Positions 15,501-24,100 of a stretch of DNA of 30,226 nt are shown in pieces. Within the stretch, counting starts at the first letter, position 1. Every line of letters starts with the position of its first letter. Source of the stretch: a virus. The notes under the pieces are model-generated. The model was not told where the DNA came from. It ran no database searches and was given only the letters and a program-made list of their open reading frames with translations. The stretch spans positions 1 to 30,226 of IMG/VR virus record IMGVR_UViG_3300045999_003838; one strand, given 5' to 3'. The position numbers and the translations under genes are program-made.

Positions 15501-16526
15501 TCCAGAATCAGTTACCTGAGTAGATAGATATATTCCCTCGTTTGAAATTCCATCATTTAGTGAATTTGCTACTTGAACATTAAATTTATCTACTGCATAA
15601 TCACCAGACTCTTCATATGTTCTCTTCGCAAAATAGTCTTTTATAATTGAATATTCAGACTTGTTTTGTAATTTCTTAACTTCTCCATTATCAAGTCTAA
15701 TCAGTTCAACAAAACTTTTGTCGTTAAAATCTGTTAATGGTTTTTTAGATAAAACTGTAGAAATTTTTAATCTATCTGCTCCAGGTGCGGCATAGTTTGA
15801 AAATCCTCTAGCATTGTCATAAAGACTAGAATCATCTTTAGCAGTAACAATTTCTTCTAAAATGTTTAATCCAACTCTATATGAAGGAGTGTTGGAATAT
15901 GGATCCAGAACAATTTTATCAGTTGCTACATCTACAAAAGTACCTCTAATGAAGTAAACACCAGAAGAAATTCCAACGGCACATCCAATTGCCGAAGCAT
16001 TTAGGGAAACTAATGTGGCAACAGTATCTCCAGCATTAATGGAGGTGTTTCCATAAACAAATGATTCTTCGGTAATTAAAAATTCACCATCATTTAATGT
16101 TTTAACAATATTATCAGATCCAGATCCAAGATATTTGACAAATAAAGTTAAGTCTGTAATTTCTGTTGAATCTGCTGGGAGCAGATACTTATCAACTACT
16201 ACAGTAATCCCAGAATCTTGACCGGTTAATCTTTTTCCTACTAATTGATCTACGTATAGTGAAACTGGAATTCCTAAATGATCTTGATTTAATCGTATTG
16301 AGTAATATTCAGAATCGTAATTAATATTACCTGGGATCACCATGGATCCCTCTTTAAAGATATGACTTCCGAAGGACTCTATCTGGTTTTGTAATATTGA
16401 TTGAAGCGTCGTTAATTCTCTAGCCTGTACTGGGTATCCTGGCTTGAATAAAACTTTATAAAAATTATTATCCTTATTAAAGTCATCATAATAAGGATTG
16501 ATATTTAAATTTGTTTTCTGTGGCAT
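9555..16526 (-). CDS. DUF4815-type virion structural protein (2323 aa as read; C-terminus lost to a frameshift)
   Basis: Large structural protein, probably at the baseplate periphery, in the slot T4 fills with genes 9 and 10. The N-terminus has NINPYYDDFNKDNNFYKVLF, then PGYPVQARELTTLQSILQNQ and HIFKEGSMVIPGNI, the pattern I associate with DUF4815 proteins of T4-like cyanophages (about residues 1-600). Ten consecutive prolines at residues 1538-1547 are followed by a Gly-rich linker. After this comes a beta-sandwich-like part starting LAQTFTVDETGAFLTSVDLF with YLQPGEEYAIVIL, then two GxGY repeats and a R-G-x-x-G-x(4)-H module near 10440-10660. The frame ends RDLETTNS-stop, but the -1 frame continues into a conserved-looking tail described separately, so the true gene likely runs to 9430. 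Equating it with T4 gp9 or gp10 is not supported by sequence. Confidence 0.8.
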   Translation of the reverse strand: MPQKTNLNINPYYDDFNKDNNFYKVLFKPGYPVQARELTTLQSILQNQIESFGSHIFKEGSMVIPGNINYDSEYYSIRLNQDHLGIPVSLYVDQLVGKRLTGQDSGITVVVDKYLLPADSTEITDLTLFVKYLGSGSDNIVKTLNDGEFLITEESFVYGNTSINAGDTVATLVSLNASAIGCAVGISSGVYFIRGTFVDVATDKIVLDPYSNTPSYRVGLNILEEIVTAKDDSSLYDNARGFSNYAAPGADRLKISTVLSKKPLTDFNDKSFVELIRLDNGEVKKLQNKSEYSIIKDYFAKRTYEESGDYAVDKFNVQVANSLNDGISNEGIYLSTQVTDSGNIPSDDLMCIKISPGKAYVRGFDIEKQATTILDVDKPRDKATVGTSLVPFEMGNLLKVNNVTGTPFVGINTGNNTLSLYNQRKASEGSGTGTEIGQARVYSFGLSDAAYSNDGTEWDLYLFDVQTFTKLTLNQSLNSNQCPATSYIRGVSSGASGYVVSAVSGVDITLTQTSGTFIAGEQILINETTEYSRSIVSVKAFNTQDIKSVFQSSNSISSGIKTSFVADTVLQRFVPSGFNITDRVTITGGTSAGTVTCPGKNFLGIRSDTIIRYQISGLTTETYNRVVSVSSNGSSMTLAGVSSVFGVCNGGLPSSDQSVTFSIGTPNITNDENAGLYAPLDASNVSDVSLSNSNLLVTTQLRELTSNSVGSLSVDITSTGISSAFFETFDAERYSIHYSNGDVEDLTGDQFTLNSNGSQIVFSGLRVSQTSNVTLNATVRKNLIKNKQKDFIRSQKVIIDKTFSGISTALSGLSTSQFYGLRVQDKEISLNVPDVVNVVGVFESLDTSNPTLDKLTFVSGLSLDTNSILGERIVGSTSGAIAQLATRSSSTEVEICYLTPQTFTVGETVTFEESSIITNIQSITVGNYLNISNRFDLDKGQKEQYYDYSKIVRKINFPEPTRKLLVVYNYYSVPSNDLGDLYSVESYSEERFTKDIPLLRNNLRSSDTLDFRPRVSSFTSTTSSPFAFSSRNFGSSGNNPTLVIAPNESSLIGYSYYLPRIDKLILDSLGNFSIAKGVSALDPKEPTNVESAMDIGTIKLPAYLYDPDDAVITLVDNRRYTMRDIGKLDDRISTLEVVTSLSLLELDTKTLQIQDSDGLSRFKSGFFVDDFKNNDLLDLLNPDCKCDVDVENQELNTPLDFYSLKPELALLPSTNTETADFSANLELLDSNVRKTGDLITLDYDEVSWIGQPLASRVENVNPFNMIEFVGRVQLEPASDNWVRNIFVSGGERTITGDFDGSYVETIKISSEPDTHIRSRNVAFGAGGLKPVTRYYPFFDSTSGIDIVPKLLEISMTSGIFQNGETVDGFIGGTRVISFRSCQPNHKTGDINNPATTFNANPYNTSISLPSTYSASSTVLNIDVASLSEEAQGRFTGYVTIGTVLIGRTSGAQASVANIRLVTDTFGDLGGSFFFRDPLTSPPPTLRFRTGTKTFKLTSSSTNASPLPGSLLISSAETSYSTSGIVDTFRQTDVIVRRPPPPPPPPPPAQNNRGGGKDPLAQTFTVDETGAFLTSVDLFFASKDENEKVTVELRTVELGTPTDQLVQDFARVTLEPSQVNTSSDGSVATRVTFPSPVYLQPGEEYAIVILSPSSNNYETWIARMGERTVNTQNLPDAESVVVTKQYLGGSLFKSQNGTIWTPSQFEDLKFTLYKAQFTQNLGTVYFYNPKLGTRNSQTPRLLPNPIKTLPRKLKVGITTTTTMGSILIPGRKVSETNSSGPYGYIENIGSRVSALSLTNTGVGYSNGTFAGVSFYSVTGNGSGAVGVVTISSNIVSAVSITTPGNGYAIGDVLGITTSNVVKGSSATITVSNINGIDTLYLTNVQGEEFTNGQDLVYFEGSTAVAVANTDIRGSSSLISNLYDGRVVEVEHYNHGMMADNNKVTLADIEPNTAPVLLTANLAVDATTISVASTSTFATFEGISTSTGYVKINNEIIYYNSIGSGTLGIGTRGIDGSLTRTHNVNDLCYKYELNGVSLTKINTTHDMPTDSALKASKNIDKYYLQISRSNRPSGDTQLSFTDERSLGGMEVFASQNFQYNAIVPQFNVITPGETTSVSAELRSVSGTSAGGSEISFIDQGYEPVELNQVNRVSSTRLVCSEINETNRLTDLPKNRSTTLAIQFNSQDPNLSPVIDSQNGVLILQRNRVNAPIVNYSTDSRVKLISGDPHSAIYISNRVDLKQPATSLKVLVSAYRHSSADFRVLYRLFRPDSSEVQQSYELFPGYDNLRDLNGDGFGETIIDATLNSGRSDAFVPSSRDLETTNS
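11886..11915 (-). repeat. Near-perfect CCA (TGG on plus) triplet run encoding ten prolines
   Basis: On the plus strand, TGG triplets with one GGG interruption run for 30 bases and encode ten consecutive prolines (nine CCA, one CCC) in the DUF4815-type protein. The run is flanked by Arg-Arg on one side and a short Ala-Gln-Asn/Gly-rich stretch on the other. It probably forms a stiff linker between the N-terminal part and the C-terminal beta-sandwich part. Triplet runs like this vary in length by slippage. Confidence 0.9.
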
Positions 16527-16529
16527 TTT

Positions 16530-18080
16530 TTAGAATTCCAGGATAATTTTAACGTCTTCTTTTTGTCTAGAATTTCTTGTAATCAATGGTCTATTATCTA
16601 AGTAGATAATTTCACCCGACCCTTTATTTATCTCAGGATTTGAGAGACCATTTGTAAATTGACTACCAAGACTAATAATTTTGTTTCCTGTTGGATTTGT
16701 AGTAATACCAGTAAAATTAATATCTACAGATCCAGAGAATCCACCAGAAGTTGTAACTGGATTTGCTGATGATTCAAAATTCAATACTTTAGAACTTGTA
16801 GAAACACCAACATAATCAGTTTGATCTAAAGTTGTTTGATTGAAATATAAGGATCTATCTCTATAGTATTTAAGAACCTTTGTTTCAGAGTCATATGAAG
16901 CAACATATCCGTGTGCTGATCCACCAGTTACAGATTGACTAATTTTATCCCCAACACTAATCGTACCAGAAACCGTTGAGAACTTTAAAGAATACAATGA
17001 AGAAAATTGATTTTCTGTAAATACTGAAGTTGATCCGATTGAAGTTGGATTTTTTACAATACCAATTTGTGAAAACTTAGTATCAGTTGGGAAGTCTTTG
17101 GTGGAATCATCAAATCTAGCATAGATTAAAATTTTATCTGTTCCCAACTCTTTATATAAATCATATCCATGTCCCTTTGATGGTGGAATAATTGGAATTA
17201 GTTTGGCAAAATTGCCAGTAGAATTAGCATTGATTGATCCCAAATCAACCATACCATAAGTATAATTTTTACCACCAGATGAAACAATAGCGTTTGTTAC
17301 TTTTCCACTTATAACATCTACAACAACCTTTGCCCCACTTCCATCACCAAGAATGCTAACCTCTTGTCCAAGACCACCAGAATATCCAGATCCCTGATTT
17401 TGAATATAAACTTTTTTGATTTGATTATTATTAGTAGTTGAATCTCCGTTCTCTCTAACCGCCTGTATTTGGGAATCCGTAGATGTTGACCAGTTATTCG
17501 GTACAGAAATATATTCAGTAGAATCAAATTTTATAATATCACTAGGAGAAACGGTGAAAAGGTATTTCCAGATATACCCATCACCACTTTCACCTGCTCT
17601 GGAAGGTTCTAAATCAGTAAATAATGGTTCATCTTGCGAAGCATTTCCTGTGGTGCTAATTCCAGAAGAACCGTTATCAATACAAATATACACATTATAA
17701 TTACTATTCATTACATAGTAATTTGCGTCATATAATCTAGAAGATTGTGTTATAGGTGAAGGAGAAGTAATACTGTAATCTTGGCGATACATTTCATATC
17801 TGGTTCCCTGCGTCCAATCAATCCTTCTAATTAATCTTCTTACATTCAGAGACGTAATCTTTTTACCAAAGATCATTGTATCCGAAACATGACTAATATT
17901 GTCAAAGTTATCAATTGGATTTGGAGTATTTGTATTCCAATCAGAAGTTCTTCCAAATCCAACTTGAGTGGGGTTGGACAATCCTAAAAATACATAATAA
18001 GAATTTGATGAGCTATCAATACTCTCTACAAAGTTATTCGCATTTAAAATTCTAAATTGATCTGTTACAATAGCAGACAT
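16530..18080 (-). CDS. gp8: Baseplate wedge protein gp8 (516 aa)
   Basis: Baseplate wedge subunit that binds gp7 in T4-like phages. T4-like features seen: N-terminal AIVTDQFR; RRIDW..GTRY near residues 86-96; GDGYIWKYLFTVSP near 165-178 followed by EYISVPNNW; and a C-terminus with SGEIIYLDNRPLI and a closing short beta strand. T4 gp8, recalled from memory, has AIVTSKFR, RRDWGDTRY, GDGYVWEYLFEIPP and SGEMIYMENRPPI at the same places. The protein is about 180 aa longer than T4 gp8 (334 aa). The extra length lies in the middle and C-terminal half and holds two GxGY-type repeats and a GGSAHGYVASYDSETKVL module seen in neighbouring proteins. It follows a late promoter and ends four bases before the next ATG. 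Confidence 0.92.
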   Translation of the reverse strand: MSAIVTDQFRILNANNFVESIDSSSNSYYVFLGLSNPTQVGFGRTSDWNTNTPNPIDNFDNISHVSDTMIFGKKITSLNVRRLIRRIDWTQGTRYEMYRQDYSITSPSPITQSSRLYDANYYVMNSNYNVYICIDNGSSGISTTGNASQDEPLFTDLEPSRAGESGDGYIWKYLFTVSPSDIIKFDSTEYISVPNNWSTSTDSQIQAVRENGDSTTNNNQIKKVYIQNQGSGYSGGLGQEVSILGDGSGAKVVVDVISGKVTNAIVSSGGKNYTYGMVDLGSINANSTGNFAKLIPIIPPSKGHGYDLYKELGTDKILIYARFDDSTKDFPTDTKFSQIGIVKNPTSIGSTSVFTENQFSSLYSLKFSTVSGTISVGDKISQSVTGGSAHGYVASYDSETKVLKYYRDRSLYFNQTTLDQTDYVGVSTSSKVLNFESSANPVTTSGGFSGSVDINFTGITTNPTGNKIISLGSQFTNGLSNPEINKGSGEIIYLDNRPLITRNSRQKEDVKIILEF

Positions 18081-18098
18081 ATTATTAGCTTTTTCCTA

Positions 18099-18106
18099 TA
18101 TTTATA
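18099..18106 (-). promoter_or_regulatory. T4-type late promoter box TATAAATA in front of gp8
   Basis: The minus strand reads TATAAATA exactly, immediately after the TAG stop of the gp7-type gene and 18 bases before the gp8 ATG. TATAAATA is the -10 element of T4 late promoters, recognised by the phage late sigma factor gp55. Transcription would start a few bases downstream, giving a leader of roughly a dozen bases that includes AGGAAAAAG as a likely ribosome-binding region. It is one of only two intergenic copies in the window. Confidence 0.75.
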
Positions 18107-21100
18107 CTACCCAAGATCCTTTCTCAAGGCACCACTATCTCTTAGTCCATAATCTCTTCTCTGAATTGATGGGAATGTAGAAAGTCCAGCATCAATTGTG
18201 AATCCAGTTACACCAAGAGATATTGGATTACTTGATCTATTAAATCCAGACAGTCTTCCCCAAGAGAATCTACCTATTGGTTGACTTGTTGATCCAGATG
18301 TGTTAATTCCAATGATATTAGATGAGGAATGAACATTTGCCACTATTTCAGAATTTGATCCACTAGAAGTAATAGAGTGAATGTAGTAAATATTATCCAA
18401 GAATGTTGTTCCAATTCCTACAACAGCAGAATTACTTCCATCTATAGAAGTTACTCCAGATCCAACTGAGGTATTGAAAATGTAAAGTGGATATCCAGTT
18501 ACAAGTCCAACAAAAGATGTGGCATTAAGATTAAACTTAAGTGCTAATGGATTTCCAGAGGTTCCTGAAGTAGTGCTGATTCCTGTAATAATTCCAGCAA
18601 ATCCCTCCACTGTAGTGATGTTGTTAACATCTTCTTTTGAGAATGTGGGTAGAGGAGAAAGAACTTGAGGAGGATTGTTTTGTGAATAACCAAACCCTTG
18701 GTTCACTATAGTCGTAGAAGTTACTTGCCCATTTGTTATCGTAGCAGTCGCAGTTGCAGTTGTTCCAACACCAACACCAACTGTAGGAGGCGCAGATATT
18801 GAAACAGTAATTGCTGAACCAACATAACCACTTCCAGAACTTACGATACTTAAAGATTGGATTGTTCCTCCTGCCGAAACTACAGCAGTAAGTCCAGCAG
18901 CAACTGGAGAATCTCCCGTAACAATTAATCCACCGACACTAGAAATAACCAGAACAGAGTTATTTTCCTCATAGTTAAAGAATTGTGCGTCATCAACAAA
19001 TAATTCCGTGGCACTAGATGAAAGGTTCTTGATTATTCTAGCAGTTGGGTAAACTAGAGATTCAATTGAGTCTCTAGACTTATAAACATAATCGCCATTA
19101 ATATATCTATCAACCTTTTGCTTAGTCCAACTCAGAGGTTTAAAGTTAATTTGATCTATACCCTGATCAACATAAAGATTTGTCTCAATTTTATCAGATG
19201 ATGCTATATTGTAAATTGTCCTTAGATTTTGATCAATTGTTTGTGGATAGTTGTTATTCTTGAATACTTGTACAGCATCTCCAACCTTAATAGTTTCATT
19301 GATAGAAACAGATATACTATCAGTTCCAGTGGTTCCTTTATAGAAGAAAATTGAGATATTATCCTCTGGTTCTGGGGGAACCATGAATGTGAATGAAGTC
19401 CCCCCTTCAAACGTATAGGATTCTCCAGGAGTCTGTAATATACCATTTACAAATATTAGTAGTAAAGAATTTAAATCTATTAGAGAAGAATCTGGGTCAT
19501 TACTATTAACTTCAAAACTTATAAGTTGTCCGTTATAATTTAATGGGAATCTTAAACGATTTCCATCTTGTAGACTTAAAATTGAATCAATATAGTCAAA
19601 TTCACCAAATTCCCATGATGATAATCTATCAGTATATACATCCAATACGGTCAATTGGAAATCATTAATTGGTGATGCGAGTCTTCTATCTGTAACCAGA
19701 CCAACAGGAGTAAACACATCTCCCACTTTAAATCCATATCCAGTTCTAGCAATCTTAAACGAAGTGACCTCAAACAATGTTGATCCTATACCCGTTGTGG
19801 AACTAGCACCAACATCAACTGTTACGAGCAGTCCAGATCCACTATCTGTTGTTGCCCCAGCCCCAAGTCTTGAAACTCCTCTAATTTCAAGGTTTTCATA
19901 TGAAGGTTGAGGTATTTGAATAGTTGGATTTGTATAACCAGTTCCAGAGTTTACAATTGTAAATGCTAAAGTTCCACCCAGACCAACTATTGCTGTGATA
20001 GAAGCAGCAGTTCCAACATGTCCAGTCTGAGTGATTCCAATAGAAATAGTTCCACGATATCCAGATCCAGAAATATCAGTTGTTCCCAAACCAACCGATA
20101 CAATCGTACCACCAGCACCAACAACAGCAGTTACAGATGCTCCTACGAGAGGAGCAATGCCAAGTCCACCACTTGAACCAAGAGAAACAATTACACCACC
20201 ACGAGGTAGTTGATTTTGATTTACATCAAATTGACTCTTTACAATAGATCCATTTGAAGAAGTAATACCAGTAAAGACTACACTAGAAACTCCAACATTT
20301 TCAATAAAGGAATAGTTATTACCGGTATTGTTTATTGTTGATGGTTTTTGGAAAATTCCATTCAATAACAAAATTCCACTTCCTGTTTGTATTCCTGTTG
20401 TGTTAATACCTTGAACAGTTACTGTGTAAGTTTGTCCAATTCCAGTGAATCTATCGGAAATATCATCAAAGATTCTATTATTGGTATAATCGTTTCTTAA
20501 ATAGACTCTACCATCAAATGAAGATCTTGTATACTCTAAATTAGAAGAATCTCTTAAAATTGTATTTTTACCTTTTGGAGCATCTGTAAAGTAAATTTTA
20601 TTTCCTACAATATTAAAAGATCCAGAGTACAATCTGACTTCAGTGCTATCAGCATGAGATGTTGCTGATGTGCCGACAAATGCCCTACTAACTTCCAGTA
20701 GATTTACGCTACCAGATCCACTAATTGGACCAGTTGATGTTGTTCCAAAACCAACTGAAACAACTTTCATATATTCATCATCTATTCTTACAATATTATT
20801 TGGTCTTATTGAGGTTATTCCTGTAACACCAAAAACTGTAGAAGAATTAGATATTTGACCACCATTGTTATACAAGTTAGTCTTAATTGGTGTAAATGCT
20901 AACGGAGATTGAATGATTCCATCTATATCAATTAAAGTCTTTTCATTCTTTTTATACATCTCAAGTTCATGAGCATTTCCAGAACCTAGAGAAGTAAATG
21001 TTACATAAATTCCACTAGATGCAAAATTTGATCTTGTTGAAATTCTAAATCTATCTTTATTAATTCTTATTGCGTATACGTCTGATGGTAAAATATTTGT

Positions 21101-24100
21101 TACAACTCCAACAGAATTTAATGTGGATCCAATTCCAACTGAAGAAGCAGCAACTCCAACAAATGTTGAATTTGGAGTATAGATTAATTTTTCTCCAGTA
21201 TTAAAGAAGTGATCTTGAATTGTAAATATACCTGTTACTGGATCTAAAGTCGCAGAATCTGATGGATTAAATTTCTTCTCAAAGATAGGAACACCTTCAT
21301 AATTAAGTGAAAAACTAGTTTTATTTGCTCTTGTTCCATTAATCGCATCATATTGAAGTAGAGATAATGATTCTGTAACTGGTCCATACAATAAGTCTGG
21401 AGCAGTATTCGCAGAATCACTTTCAGTATAAATTACTTCACTGAAAGTTTGAATTTGAATATTACCAGAAACTGAAGGATCTGGATGGAAAAGAAGATTA
21501 AAGTTAGATCCATTATATTGTGTTGAAAATGTTCCAATTCCAGAAGTACTTCCAATGGATATGAATGGATATTGAACATTATATGTGTTTTGACCATTAT
21601 GCGCCATCAGCACTTGATGAATAGCACTTGTAGATCCATAAGAAACTCTTATCAAGTTCTTAGAAGTGGTTACTTCGGAAGTACTAAATCCAACAATAGT
21701 TGATGCTGATGATACATTAGAATAATTGGACTCTAACTTTAGGGATCTTTCTGTTCCATCTATTTGTTGAGTCTGTTTGAATCTATAAGTACCAATTCCA
21801 GCAGCAGTCGTCCCAAATCCAACAATCTTGGATCTAACTAAAATTTCATTAGAAGTATTGTTTTCATATTTTAAGTATAAAATCCCAGAATCTATATTTG
21901 ATGTGAAAGTGCCAATAAAGTTAGATGAGAAAAGTGGGGAAGATCCACTATCAACATAGTATTCTGAGAAATACGAATTAGTTCCGTCATGAGTTACATA
22001 TAATTCTACAAAATTCTTTTCACTTGTAGAATTATTGGTAACCTCTACCGTAGCATAATATGAATTAGTATTTAAAATATTGTCAGAAATAATTTCAGAT
22101 GTTTGTCCAGCACTTACGATTCTGTTTACACCTGTTAAATCCACAAATCCAATTGATTGTGTAGAAATTCCCGCTAGATCACTATTGAATGTATTTTTGA
22201 AAACTTTGATATCATAATCACTATCATAGGCATCTGCTGGAGTAAATCTTAAACTGGAGCTTCCAAATTCATCAGTATTAGCAGATATTTCAACTAATTC
22301 TTGAGAACTATTAAACAGATTTGATTTTTCAAAAGTAAATGTATCACTTGAATCATTATAGAATGCCAATTCAGTGACCTGAATGTCATCATTATTTGGA
22401 TTTACAATTTGAACTAAAAATCTTGAGTATTCTTCGCCAATAAACAAATCAACATATTGATCCAATGGAGATAGAGAATTTGAGAATTGTGAACTTATAT
22501 CATCTATTTTTAATACTCTATTTGTTCTACACTCAATATAATCTGCTAATTTTTTATTTTTTAATTTTAAAAATTTTGATTTATTATCAACAACATCAAC
22601 ATCTAAAGTCAAATCATAATTATTAATTGTATCTACTCTCTTTTCTTCTAAAATATCAAAAATACTTATGCTATCAACTGTTGATGATCCGACAGAAACA
22701 TTAGATGTAGATAGTACCTCGGTGTCGGCAAAATTCTTAAGACCGCTGGTGTGTAACAGACGATTTACTGGATTGATTAGATTTTCAAATTCAATCGGAC
22801 TCTTTACAGTATAAGATAAAGACTGGTAGTAGTCATTATCTGGAAGAACCTGATAATCTTCGTCTAATTTTCCAATATTATCTGACCAACCGTAATCTTG
22901 TCTCAGTGAATAATTAACGTTGAATCTTCCATAGTTGTCAACTATATCATTGATTGTGGCAATAGATCCGCTTACAGAACCCTTAATAGTCTCATTAAAC
23001 CGTAACTTGTAAGTACCATAAACTTTAATGTAATCGCTACTACTTTCAGTTACTAAAAGATCGATAATTACAAACTGACCATTTGATAATACAAGTAGGT
23101 TTTCTCCTACTTGGAAAATAGAAGATTCTTGTGTAACTCTAAATCTTGGATAATCATCATATTTAACTATGGACGCATATGAATTTTGTGACGTTTTAGC
23201 AATTCCAGGATTTGTGCTAAGTCCAGATAGATTAAACTCAACTTCAGCTGGGTTTGTATTTCTATAATCAGTTACAGTAAAGAATTGGTAGTCATAATTT
23301 GTGGAATTAAATCCATCGCCAGTGGTGTCATACTGTTGAATCCCTTCAACAAAAATTTTCTCACCAACATTAAATGTTGAGGTGCTGAATCCAGAAATAG
23401 GTGTGACTAAAACGCAAGTTACAATTCCACTTGATGATGAATATACAGTTCTTACAGTAACTCCATTACTATTATTGATGGCAACAATAGACTGCTCGGT
23501 TGCACCAAGTCCTTTTGGAGACTCAATAATATTAACATCTACAATTGATGTTCCATTCAGAGATGCTTGTAATATTCCTGTGGTAACTTGATCCCCAGTT
23601 TCTGGATTGACAATAATAAGATCTGGAGCAGATGTATAATTTCTACCACCATACGAAACTTCAATATTAGTAATCGTATCTGAATTAATTAAAGATACTA
23701 CTGGAGATACAAATGCTTCTGGTCTCAAAGTTTTATCAGATGAGTATTCAAATCCAGGATCTATAATCCTAACACTATCAATTCTGTTAATATTTCTGGA
23801 TTGTGGTAAAATCTTAGCATTAAGTCCTTGAGTAGAAGCAATACTTACAAAAGTTGGAAGTTTTTTATATCCAAATCCACCAAACGTAATTTGGAACTTA
23901 TCAACACCACCTCTAGCGGTGGTTGAATTTGTAGAATACTCCAATACATCTGTATTTGAAACACTATATGTTAAAGATTCTGGTATCTCTCTTAGTGAAA
24001 GATTAAATGAGGTAGTTCCAACACCAAATACCTTATAGGTTCCATTATACTTACTATCAACATAAGTTATTTTGGAATAATTTGATACATCAGTATCGGA

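Noticed and set aside
20031-20213. Plus-strand Pro/Thr-rich frame, and similar ones at 4748-5206, 7453-8064, 24582-24800 and 28920-29120
   Set aside because: Antisense shadows of Gly/Ser/Val-rich repeat coding; their Pro/Thr/Val bias is the mirror of the real frame.
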